Shown: piece by piece, positions 1-5,392 of the stretch
Numbering within the stretch: position 1 is the stretch's first letter
Layout of the letters: the number at the start of each line of letters is the position of its first letter
DNA from: Pseudomonadota bacterium
Lineage (GTDB): Bacteria; Pseudomonadota; Alphaproteobacteria; Rhizobiales; Hyphomicrobiaceae
Length of the DNA: 6,407 nucleotides
Reading direction: 5' to 3'
Assembly (NCBI GenBank): GCA_023390485.1
Contig: JAEWCT010000062.1
Coordinates: 1 to 6,407, forward strand
The notes under the pieces: model-generated
Database searches by the model: none
Seen by the model: the letters and a program-made list of their open reading frames with translations, nothing else
What the model was told of the DNA's origin: nothing
Translations under genes and position numbers: made by a program

Positions 1-54
1 TCATAAACCGAATAAACTAATGAACGCCGTGCTTATGGGAGCGGAAATCGACTG

Positions 55-1287
55 ATGAATTACGAGCAGATGCTCTCGGAGGCCCTCGATACCGTAAAGC
101 GCGAGGGGCGTTATCGGGTTTTTGCTGATGTGAAGCGTCGCCGCGGTGCGTTTCCAAAAGCCGATGTCGTCAAAGGCGAAGACGCAAAGCAGATAACCGT
201 TTGGTGCTCCAACGATTATCTTGGCATGGGCCAGCACCCGAAGGTGCTCGCCGCAATGCACGAGGCGATTGATCTCGTCGGCGCCGGCTCGGGCGGCACG
301 CGCAACATCGCGGGCACGACTCACTACCACGTCGAGCTGGAACGCGAGCTTGCCGACCTCCACGGCAAGGAGATGGCGCTTCTGTTCACCTCCGCCTTCG
401 TCGCCAACGAGGCGGCCCTTTCGACGCTCGCCACGCTCTTTCCCGGCTGCGTGATCTTTTCCGACGAGAAGAACCACGCATCGATGATCGCTGGCATCCG
501 CAACGGCCGCGGACCAAAGCAGATCTTCGTCCACAACGACCTCGCCGATCTCGAAGAGCGGCTGAAGAAAGTGCCGCGCGACACGCCGAAGATCATCGCC
601 TTCGAAAGCGTCTACTCGATGGACGGCCACATAGCGCCCATCGCCGCCATCTGCGATCTGGCGGAAAAGTACAACGCACTCACGTATCTCGATGAGGTCC
701 ACGCAGTTGGACTCTATGGCCCGCGCGGCGGCGGCGTTGCCGAGCGTGAAGGCGTCATGCATCGCGTTGACATCATCAATGGCACGCTCGCCAAAGGCTT
801 CGGCGTCATGGGCGGCTACATCGCGGCGTCGCGGACGCTCTGCGATGCAATCCGTTCCTATGCACCGGGCTTCATCTTCACGACGTCGCTGGCGCCCGCG
901 ATCGCGGCCGGCGCGGTCGCGTCGATCCGGCATCTGAAGACGAGCAATGTCGAGCGTGAAATGCACCAGGAGCGTGCGCGTACGCTGAAGCGCCGTCTGG
1001 TCGCCGCCGACTTCCCCGTCATCTCGGGGCCGAGCCACATCGTGCCCGTTCTGGTGGCCGATCCGGTCCGCTGCAAGGCGCTGACCGATGTGCTGCTCGA
1101 CCGCTACGGTATCTACGTTCAACCGATCAACTATCCGACGGTTCCGCGTGGCACCGAACGCCTGCGGCTGACGCCATCGCCTCAGCACACGGACGCCGAT
1201 ATGGAGCATCTCGTCGGTGCACTGTCCGACCTCTGGTCCCAGTGCCCCTTGGCGCTGATGGAAAGCCTCGCGGAAGCGGCGGAGTAA
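55..1287 (+). CDS. hemA: 5-aminolevulinate synthase (ALAS)
   Basis: This cytoplasmic PLP enzyme condenses glycine with succinyl-CoA to 5-aminolevulinate, the first committed step of heme (and, where present, bacteriochlorophyll and corrinoid) synthesis by the Shemin route. The 410-residue product has the usual length for alphaproteobacterial ALAS and reads as the family end to end. The N-terminus MNYEQM and the following [10 protein letters not shown] are typical. A glycine-rich [13 protein letters not shown] segment lies at about residues 76-88. The PLP-contacting DEVHAVG has Asp213 and His216, and the Schiff-base lysine is Lys247 in [14 protein letters not shown]. All are within one residue of the Rhodobacter capsulatus numbering (Asp214, His217, Lys248). 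The ATG at 55 is preceded by a purine-rich GGGAGCGGA at 37-45, a reasonable ribosome site. ALAS and 2-amino-3-ketobutyrate CoA ligase are relatives, but the sequence matches ALAS. No regulator site is identifiable in the 54 bases upstream. Confidence 0.97.
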   Translation: MNYEQMLSEALDTVKREGRYRVFADVKRRRGAFPKADVVKGEDAKQITVWCSNDYLGMGQHPKVLAAMHEAIDLVGAGSGGTRNIAGTTHYHVELERELADLHGKEMALLFTSAFVANEAALSTLATLFPGCVIFSDEKNHASMIAGIRNGRGPKQIFVHNDLADLEERLKKVPRDTPKIIAFESVYSMDGHIAPIAAICDLAEKYNALTYLDEVHAVGLYGPRGGGVAEREGVMHRVDIINGTLAKGFGVMGGYIAASRTLCDAIRSYAPGFIFTTSLAPAIAAGAVASIRHLKTSNVEREMHQERARTLKRRLVAADFPVISGPSHIVPVLVADPVRCKALTDVLLDRYGIYVQPINYPTVPRGTERLRLTPSPQHTDADMEHLVGALSDLWSQCPLALMESLAEAAE

Positions 1288-1326
1288 GCCGGTCGCGACC
1301 GCCTCAGGTGCGCTGCAAAACCCCTT

Positions 1327-1349
1327 ACCCGCGCCTTTATTACGCGGGT
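1327..1349 (+). terminator. GC-rich hairpin downstream of hemA, weak terminator candidate
   Basis: A perfect 7-bp stem, ACCCGCG pairing with CGCGGGT, encloses a 9-base AT-rich loop. It sits 40 bases after the hemA stop and just before a putative glyA promoter, where a terminator would be expected. No run of T follows on the plus strand, so it is not a canonical intrinsic terminator. On the minus strand it would be followed by TTTT, but no minus-strand gene ends here. It may act in Rho-assisted termination or transcript 3'-end protection; that is inference from position. Confidence 0.35.
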
Positions 1350-1359
1350 GCGGATGGTG

Positions 1360-1388
1360 TTGAGCGCTGGCGCGAGAGCCCGTACTAT
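1360..1388 (+). promoter_or_regulatory. Candidate sigma70-type promoter for glyA
   Basis: TTGAGC (1360-1365) and TACTAT (1383-1388) are separated by exactly 17 bases. Each matches the housekeeping consensus at four of six positions, including the TTGA of the -35 and the first and last two bases of the -10. Transcription would begin near 1395, leaving a leader of about 75 bases before glyA. The placement between the hemA hairpin and glyA is sensible. The match is moderate, and read-through from hemA is not excluded. Confidence 0.42.
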
Positions 1389-1457
1389 GGTTGAAACCGC
1401 GTCCGGCCGGGCTTGCTCCAGGCGGCCCGCCAGCGCTACAAAACATTTCCCAAAATA

Positions 1458-1465
1458 GAGGAAAG
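1458..1465 (+). promoter_or_regulatory. Ribosome binding site that fixes the glyA start
   Basis: GAGGAAAG lies with its GAGG core 7 bases before the ATG at 1469. The reading frame stays open upstream to a TTG at 1391, which would add 26 residues rich in Pro and Gly that do not resemble the family. That region also overlaps the inferred promoter start point. The Shine-Dalgarno match therefore favours the ATG at 1469. Confidence 0.75.
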
Positions 1466-1468
1466 CTC

Positions 1469-2773
1469 ATGTCGACTGCACCGGCCGCAGCAACTTCGCA
1501 GACCTCCCGCTTCTTCAAGGCGCACCTGTCCGAGACCGATCCCGAGGTCTTCAGCGCGATCCAGAAGGAATTCGGGCGTCAGCAGAACGAAATCGAGCTG
1601 ATCGCTTCGGAAAACATCGTCTCCCAGGCCGTGCTCGACGCTGCAGGTTCGGTCCTCACGAACAAGTATGCCGAAGGCTACCCCGGCAAGCGCTATTACG
1701 GCGGCTGCCAGTACGTCGACATCGCCGAAGAGCTCGCGATCGATCGCGCCAAGAAGCTCTTCAACTGCGGCTTCGCCAACGTGCAGCCGAACTCCGGCTC
1801 GCAGGCGAACCAGGGCGTGTTCAATGCGCTCGCAAAGCCCGGCGACACCATCCTCGGCCTGTCGCTCGCAGCCGGCGGTCACTTGACTCACGGTGCGACC
1901 GTCAACCAGTCGGGCAAATGGTTCAACGCTGTCCACTACATGGTGAAGCCCGATACGCACCTCATCGACATGGACGAGGTGAAGAAGCTCGCGCACGAAC
2001 ACAAGCCGCGCATCATCCTCGCCGGCGGCTCCGCCTATCCGCGCAAGATCGACTTCGCTGCCTTCCGCGCCATCGCGGATGAGGTCGGCGCGCACTTCCT
2101 CGTTGACATGGCGCACTTCGCCGGTCTCGTTGCGGCTGGTCTCATCCCGAGCCCGTTCCCGCATGCCCACATCGTCACCACGACGACGCACAAGACCCTT
2201 CGCGGTCCGCGCGGCGGCATGATCCTGACCAACGACGAAGACATCGCGAAGAAGGTCAACTCGGCGATCTTCCCTGGCATTCAGGGCGGCCCGCTGATGC
2301 ACGTCATCGCGGCGAAGGCCGTTGCCTTCGGTGAAGCGCTGCGTCCCGATTTCAAGGTCTACATCAAGGGCGTGATGGATAACGCCAAGGCGCTGGGCGA
2401 AGTGCTTGTCCAGAACGGCTTCGCGCTCGTCTCCGGCGGCACCGACACGCACGTCGTGCTCGTCGATCTCCGTCCGAAGAAGATCACCGGCAACAAGGCC
2501 GAGAAGTCGCTCGGCCGTGCGCACATCACCTGCAACAAGAACGGCATCCCGTTCGACCCCGAGAAGCCGATGGTGACGTCGGGCATCCGCTTGGGCTCGC
2601 CCGCCGGCACGACGCGCGGTTTCGGCGTCGCCGAGTTCCAGGAAATCGGCCGCCTGATCACCGAGGTTCTCGAAGGTCTGGCGAAGAACGGCGAAGAGGG
2701 CAACGCCGAGGTCGAGGCCGCCGTCAAGGCGAAGGCGACGGCGCTCTGCAATCGCTTCCCAATCTACGCCTGA
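1469..2773 (+). CDS. glyA: Serine hydroxymethyltransferase (SHMT)
   Basis: This PLP enzyme interconverts serine plus tetrahydrofolate with glycine plus 5,10-methylene-tetrahydrofolate, the main cellular source of one-carbon units. In serine-cycle methylotrophs it also assimilates formaldehyde carbon. From the ATG at 1469 the product is 434 residues, normal for the family with a short Ala/Ser-rich N-terminal extension. Visible motifs are IELIASEN (42-49), [16 protein letters not shown] (64-79), VDMAHFAG with Asp213 and His216, and [14 protein letters not shown] with the PLP lysine at Lys242. These sit 13 residues later than Asp200, His203 and Lys229 of E. coli GlyA. Lysine codons are 28 AAG to 1 AAA, while hemA uses AAA more freely. 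This fits strong expression of glyA. It probably has its own promoter in the gap after hemA, and a strong terminator follows. HemA, next door, consumes its product glycine. Confidence 0.97.
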   Translation: MSTAPAAATSQTSRFFKAHLSETDPEVFSAIQKEFGRQQNEIELIASENIVSQAVLDAAGSVLTNKYAEGYPGKRYYGGCQYVDIAEELAIDRAKKLFNCGFANVQPNSGSQANQGVFNALAKPGDTILGLSLAAGGHLTHGATVNQSGKWFNAVHYMVKPDTHLIDMDEVKKLAHEHKPRIILAGGSAYPRKIDFAAFRAIADEVGAHFLVDMAHFAGLVAAGLIPSPFPHAHIVTTTTHKTLRGPRGGMILTNDEDIAKKVNSAIFPGIQGGPLMHVIAAKAVAFGEALRPDFKVYIKGVMDNAKALGEVLVQNGFALVSGGTDTHVVLVDLRPKKITGNKAEKSLGRAHITCNKNGIPFDPEKPMVTSGIRLGSPAGTTRGFGVAEFQEIGRLITEVLEGLAKNGEEGNAEVEAAVKAKATALCNRFPIYA

Positions 2774-2796
2774 TCTAAATGCCGGATTTAATTGAT

Positions 2797-2831
2797 AAGA
2801 GCGCTGGATGCGTCCGGCGCTCTTTTCTTTT
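2797..2831 (+). terminator. Intrinsic terminator after glyA
   Basis: A 12-bp stem (2797-2808 with 2813-2824, one U-G wobble) closes a 4-base TGCG loop. The T-rich TTCTTTT completes it up to 2831. The stem core is AAGAGCGC pairing with GCGCTCTT. It begins 23 bases after the glyA stop and is the clearest transcriptional boundary in the window. It separates glyA from the nrdR-rib operon, which must then have its own promoter downstream. Confidence 0.92.
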
Positions 2832-2832
2832 G

Positions 2833-2909
2833 GGCCGCGCCTGGGGCGCCCGCCCGGAAAGCCGAACGAACCCCCGGCAATGTGACACCGCTTCATGAGA
2901 AGCGCGGCC
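2833..2909. repeat. GC-rich inverted repeat with nested hairpin in the glyA-nrdR gap
   Basis: GGCCGCGC (2833-2840) and its exact reverse complement GCGCGGCC (2902-2909) flank 61 bases. Inside, CGCTTC (2889-2894) and GAAGCG (2899-2904) form a 6-bp hairpin with an ATGA loop. The last three bases of that hairpin overlap the outer arm, so the two helices cannot both form completely. In GC-rich DNA such pairs arise by chance, and no function is claimed. Confidence 0.3.
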
Positions 2910-2975
2910 AAGTTCACTGTAAAATCCGCTAATCTTCCATCGGGAGCTAAGATCAGGTTTACGACAGATCTCTTT

Positions 2976-3017
2976 CACATTGTTGAAAACCCCAGTGAGG
3001 GGCATCTCGGCAATGTG
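2976..3017 (+). other. Stem-loop in the nrdR-rib leader
   Basis: CACATTGTTG (2976-2985) pairs with CGGCAATGTG (3008-3017) over 10 bp, with two adjacent G-U wobbles. The stem continues past an asymmetric internal loop (AAAA against CATCT) into CCCC-AGTGA-GGGG (2990-3002). It is not followed by a T run, so it is not an intrinsic terminator. The 3' arm is repeated exactly at 2875-2884, so the 5' arm could pair with either copy in RNA. The DNA inverted repeat could also be a protein site. The pairing is seen directly; any regulatory role is inferred. Confidence 0.45.
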
Positions 3018-3121
3018 TGTCGCCGCCGGAATCTGGCTTGTGGTGGAGAAGAAGTCTGTTCGCGCGGAAACAAGGCGCCGCCACTCCGATGCGAGACCGG
3101 CGGAATGCGAGGAGCTGAAGG

Positions 3122-3649
3122 ATGCGCTGTCCATTTTGCGGAAGCGAGGATAGCCAGGTAAAAGACAGCCGGCCGTCGGATGAAAATTCGGCGATCCGCC
3201 GGAGGCGTATCTGCGCCGATTGCGGCGGCCGCTTCACGACTTTCGAGCGCGTACAGCTTCGCGAATTGACCGTCCTCAAGCGTTCGGGCCGCAAGGTCCT
3301 GTTCGACCGCGATAAGCTTTTGAAATCCATCTCGGTCGCGATGCGCAAGCGTCCGTTCGAGCAGGAGCGGATCGACCGGCTCGTCTCCGGTCTCGTGCGC
3401 CAGCTCGAAAGCTCGGGCGAAACGGAAATTACGTCTGCCGAGATTGGTGAACTCGTCATGGCAGCCTTGCGCGAACTCGACCCTGTCGCGTATGTGCGGT
3501 TCGCGTCCGTGTATCGCGATTTTCGCGACGCTGCGGACTTTCACGCGGTTCTCCGTGAACTCGCGAGCAATGTCCACGATCCGCTCGATCTGACCGAACG
3601 GTTCGGAACGCCCGCACTCGACGAGATCGCGATCCAGAAGAAGCACTGA
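3122..3649 (+). CDS. nrdR: Transcriptional repressor NrdR
   Basis: NrdR is a cytoplasmic repressor that senses ATP/dATP and shuts down ribonucleotide reductase operons when dATP is high. The 175-residue product starts with the family signature [10 protein letters not shown]. Its zinc ribbon uses Cys3, Cys6, Cys31 and Cys34, the second pair in [14 protein letters not shown], and binds DNA. An ATP-cone domain follows at about residues 49-139 ([20 protein letters not shown] through [15 protein letters not shown]). The C-terminal tail of about 35 residues is somewhat long but within the family range. GAGGAG at 3109-3114 stands 7 bases before the ATG. The gene heads the operon and ends 6 bases before ribD; an nrdR-ribD pairing is widely conserved in Proteobacteria, E. 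coli included. I found no obvious NrdR box in this window, so its targets probably lie elsewhere. Confidence 0.96.
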   Translation: MRCPFCGSEDSQVKDSRPSDENSAIRRRRICADCGGRFTTFERVQLRELTVLKRSGRKVLFDRDKLLKSISVAMRKRPFEQERIDRLVSGLVRQLESSGETEITSAEIGELVMAALRELDPVAYVRFASVYRDFRDAADFHAVLRELASNVHDPLDLTERFGTPALDEIAIQKKH

Positions 3650-3655
3650 GCAGGT

Positions 3656-4774
3656 ATGTCGAGTTCCCGAGGTTGTGCGTTCGACGACGAGATGATGGCA
3701 GTCGCACTGCGTATGGCCGAGCGCGGACTTGGCTCGACCTCGCCGAACCCATCCGACGGCGCCGATATCGCGAATGAACAGACGGGCGAGCTGATCGCGC
3801 GTGCAAGAACCGCGAATCGTGGCCGCCCGCACGCGGAAACGACCGCGATTGCAGCGGCGGGCGACAAGGCGCGTGGTGCAACCATTTACGTCACGCTCGA
3901 GCCGTGTTCGCACTACGGTCAGACAGGCCCCTGCGCCGACGCGATTGTTGCGGCAGGATTGAAGCGCGCCGTCGTTGCCATCGAAGATCCCGATCCGCGC
4001 GTCGCCGGTCGCGGTCTCGACCGGTTGCGGGACGCCGGCATCGAAGTCGTTCGCGGCGTCGGCGCAGCCAAAGCGCGATGGATCACGCGCGGCCACGTCG
4101 TGCGCATCACCGAGCGCCGTCCGTTCGTCTCGCTGAAGCTCGCACTCGATGCAAAAGGCGATATTGCCCGAGGTTCCGGCTCCCAACCTGTCTGGGTGAC
4201 AGGCGAAAGATCGCGCGCTCACGCCATGGTGCTGCGAAGCGAGTTCGACGCCATCCTTGTCGGAGCCGCAACCGTCAGGGACGACGATCCGGAATTGACG
4301 TGCCGGCTGCCAGGCCTCTTCGACCGCTCGCCGGTGCGCATTGTTCTCTCACGCTCGCTCGATCTGCCTGTCGAAGCCAAGCTCTTTCAAAGCGCCCAGA
4401 AAATTCCGGTTTGGCTGCTGACGGGCCACGGCGGCGATGCGGATAAGAAAAGCGCGATCGCCTCAGGCGGCACGGACATCATTGAAGCCGGTGTCGTCGG
4501 CAACACACTTTGGCTGCCTTCGATCATGGAAGCGCTCGTCGCGCGCGGCATCACACGTTTGCTCGTCGAAGGCGGCCCCGCGATCTGGCGTGCCTTCGCG
4601 AAGGCATCCCTCGCCGACGAGATCGTTCTTTACATGGCAGGGAAGTCCACCGACGTTGACGCGCAGAATTCAGTCGCGCGTTGGCTTGGCCCTCTCGGAA
4701 CCACGGTCGTTGAGCGGCGGACAATCGGCACCGATACGATGTGGCGGCTTCACCGCCTCGCGGACAAGACCTAG
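3656..4774 (+). CDS. ribD: Bifunctional riboflavin deaminase/reductase RibD
   Basis: RibD deaminates the pyrimidine made by GTP cyclohydrolase II and then reduces its ribosyl side chain with NADPH, two consecutive steps of riboflavin synthesis. The 372-residue length is typical. The N-terminal deaminase domain (about 10-145) keeps the zinc ligands His59, Cys84 and Cys93 and the catalytic Glu61 (PHAE and PCSHYGQTGPC). The C-terminal reductase domain (about 155-370) shows RPFVSLKLA with Lys161, DAILVGAATVRDDDPELT and LLVEGGP. Several usually conserved positions differ. NPSDGADI has Asp34 and Asp37 where Val is normal. A50-R55 replaces a GWxxPG-like segment. LDAKGDIA stands where SxDGxIA is expected. 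The frame is intact. The ATG lies 6 bases after nrdR with only a weak ribosome site, suggesting translational coupling. Catalytic function is likely but not certain for both domains. Confidence 0.92.
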   Translation: MSSSRGCAFDDEMMAVALRMAERGLGSTSPNPSDGADIANEQTGELIARARTANRGRPHAETTAIAAAGDKARGATIYVTLEPCSHYGQTGPCADAIVAAGLKRAVVAIEDPDPRVAGRGLDRLRDAGIEVVRGVGAAKARWITRGHVVRITERRPFVSLKLALDAKGDIARGSGSQPVWVTGERSRAHAMVLRSEFDAILVGAATVRDDDPELTCRLPGLFDRSPVRIVLSRSLDLPVEAKLFQSAQKIPVWLLTGHGGDADKKSAIASGGTDIIEAGVVGNTLWLPSIMEALVARGITRLLVEGGPAIWRAFAKASLADEIVLYMAGKSTDVDAQNSVARWLGPLGTTVVERRTIGTDTMWRLHRLADKT

Positions 4775-4798
4775 CGGACAAGGAAGGACGCTGATCAG

Positions 4799-5392
4799 AT
4801 GTTTACCGGGTTGATTACCGATGTCGGCGAAGTGATCACCAGATCGCCGGGCGGCTTTACTTTGAAAACGGCCTATAGGCTCAAGCCGGAAGAAACCGGG
4901 CTTTCGATCTGCTGCGATGGCGTATGTCTGACGGCGACGGCAATCAAGCCGCTTGCCGATGGCGCCGAATTTACCGTTGACGTTTCGAACGAGACGTTGG
5001 CCAAAAGCACGCTTGATAGGTGGCAACCCGGCCGGCGCGTCAATTTGGAACGGTCGTTGCGGGCCGGCGATGAGCTCGGCGGCCACATCGTCTCCGGTCA
5101 CGTCGACGGCATCGCCAAAATCATCGCCATTACCAGCGATGGGGAAAGCAAACGCTTTCTTTTGGAGGCGCCCGAGCATCTTTCCCGCTATATAGCCCCC
5201 AAGGGGTCCGTAGCGTTGGACGGCACCTCGCTGACCGTCAACGAGGTTGCGGAAGCCCGTTTTGGCGTCAATCTCATTCCGCACAGCTTGACGGTGACGA
5301 CCTGGGGCGCGAAAACCCCCGGCGATCTGGTCAATCTGGAAGTCGATGTGTTCGCGCGCTACGTCGCGCGCCTGATGGAGTTTCGCCCATGA
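4799..5392 (+). CDS. ribE: Riboflavin synthase, alpha subunit
   Basis: This enzyme dismutates two molecules of 6,7-dimethyl-8-ribityllumazine into riboflavin and the pyrimidine precursor, the last step of riboflavin synthesis. The 197-residue length is normal for the trimeric alpha-type enzyme. It has two lumazine-binding repeats. The first starts MFTGLITDVG and includes CCDGVCLTAT (38-47, Cys43 in the conserved GVCLT). The linker contains VSNETL and VNLERSLRAGDELGGHIVSGHVDG. The second repeat includes the conserved GTSLTVN and a C-terminal helix. AAGGAAGGA at 4780-4788 precedes the ATG by 10 bases. The gene follows ribD after 24 bases, and its TGA overlaps the ribB start. In E. coli the same enzyme is named RibC; ribE is the symbol most annotations use. 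Confidence 0.96.
   Translation: MFTGLITDVGEVITRSPGGFTLKTAYRLKPEETGLSICCDGVCLTATAIKPLADGAEFTVDVSNETLAKSTLDRWQPGRRVNLERSLRAGDELGGHIVSGHVDGIAKIIAITSDGESKRFLLEAPEHLSRYIAPKGSVALDGTSLTVNEVAEARFGVNLIPHSLTVTTWGAKTPGDLVNLEVDVFARYVARLMEFRP

Larger units (their letters stand above)
2832..3121 (+). other. Gene-free leader and promoter region of the nrdR-rib operon
   Basis: Between the glyA terminator and nrdR lie 290 bases in which I recognise no protein or known RNA family. It should contain the operon promoter. TAAAAT at 2920-2925 resembles a -10 box, but I see no convincing -35 element at the right distance, so I do not call it. The stretch holds the 10-mer CGGCAATGTG twice (2875-2884, 3008-3017) and a stem-loop at 2976-3017. 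An open frame at 2895-3161 overlaps the nrdR start and resembles nothing I know. There is no FMN riboswitch core. Confidence 0.5.

Noticed and set aside
1291..1300. Perfect 10-base palindrome GGTCGCGACC just after hemA.
   Set aside because: It is too tight to fold as a hairpin, occurs once in the gap, and such palindromes are expected by chance in GC-rich DNA.
1389..1468. Possible glycine riboswitch in the glyA leader.
   Set aside because: The inferred leader is only about 75 bases and shows none of the conserved aptamer blocks; a tandem glycine aptamer would not fit.
1391..1468. Upstream TTG start giving glyA a 26-residue extension.
   Set aside because: The extension is Pro/Gly-rich and unlike the family. 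The ATG at 1469 has a good ribosome site at 7 bases, and the inferred transcript would start at about 1395.
1..1518. Long minus-strand open frame of about 500 codons opposite hemA.
   Set aside because: It is the shadow of hemA. GC-rich third positions remove stops on the opposite strand. The translation is Arg/Asp/Ala-rich, matches no family, and lies over a confident gene.
1436..2917. Minus-strand open frame of about 490 codons opposite glyA.
   Set aside because: It is a shadow of glyA with a low-complexity Arg/Asp-rich translation. It would also run through the glyA terminator.
3090..3108. GACCGGCGG resembles a fragment of the FMN riboswitch core, tempting ahead of riboflavin genes.
   Set aside because: The other conserved blocks (the GGGGCAGGGTGAAA-like 5' part and the closing helix) are absent, and it lies only about 20 bases before nrdR.
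2832..3121. NrdR box for autoregulation of nrdR.
   Set aside because: No 16-base palindrome resembling ACACWATATATWGTGT is visible. The CAATGTG heptamers share only a short part and lack the AT-rich centre.
2895..3161. Plus-strand frame of 88 codons in the gap before nrdR.
   Set aside because: Its translation matches no family I know. It overlaps the nrdR start by 40 bases, starts within a hairpin loop, and has no clear ribosome site. A leader or promoter region explains the stretch better.
2975..4222. Minus-strand open frame of about 415 codons opposite nrdR and ribD.
   Set aside because: It covers two recognised genes and their junction in antisense, with no recognisable domain.
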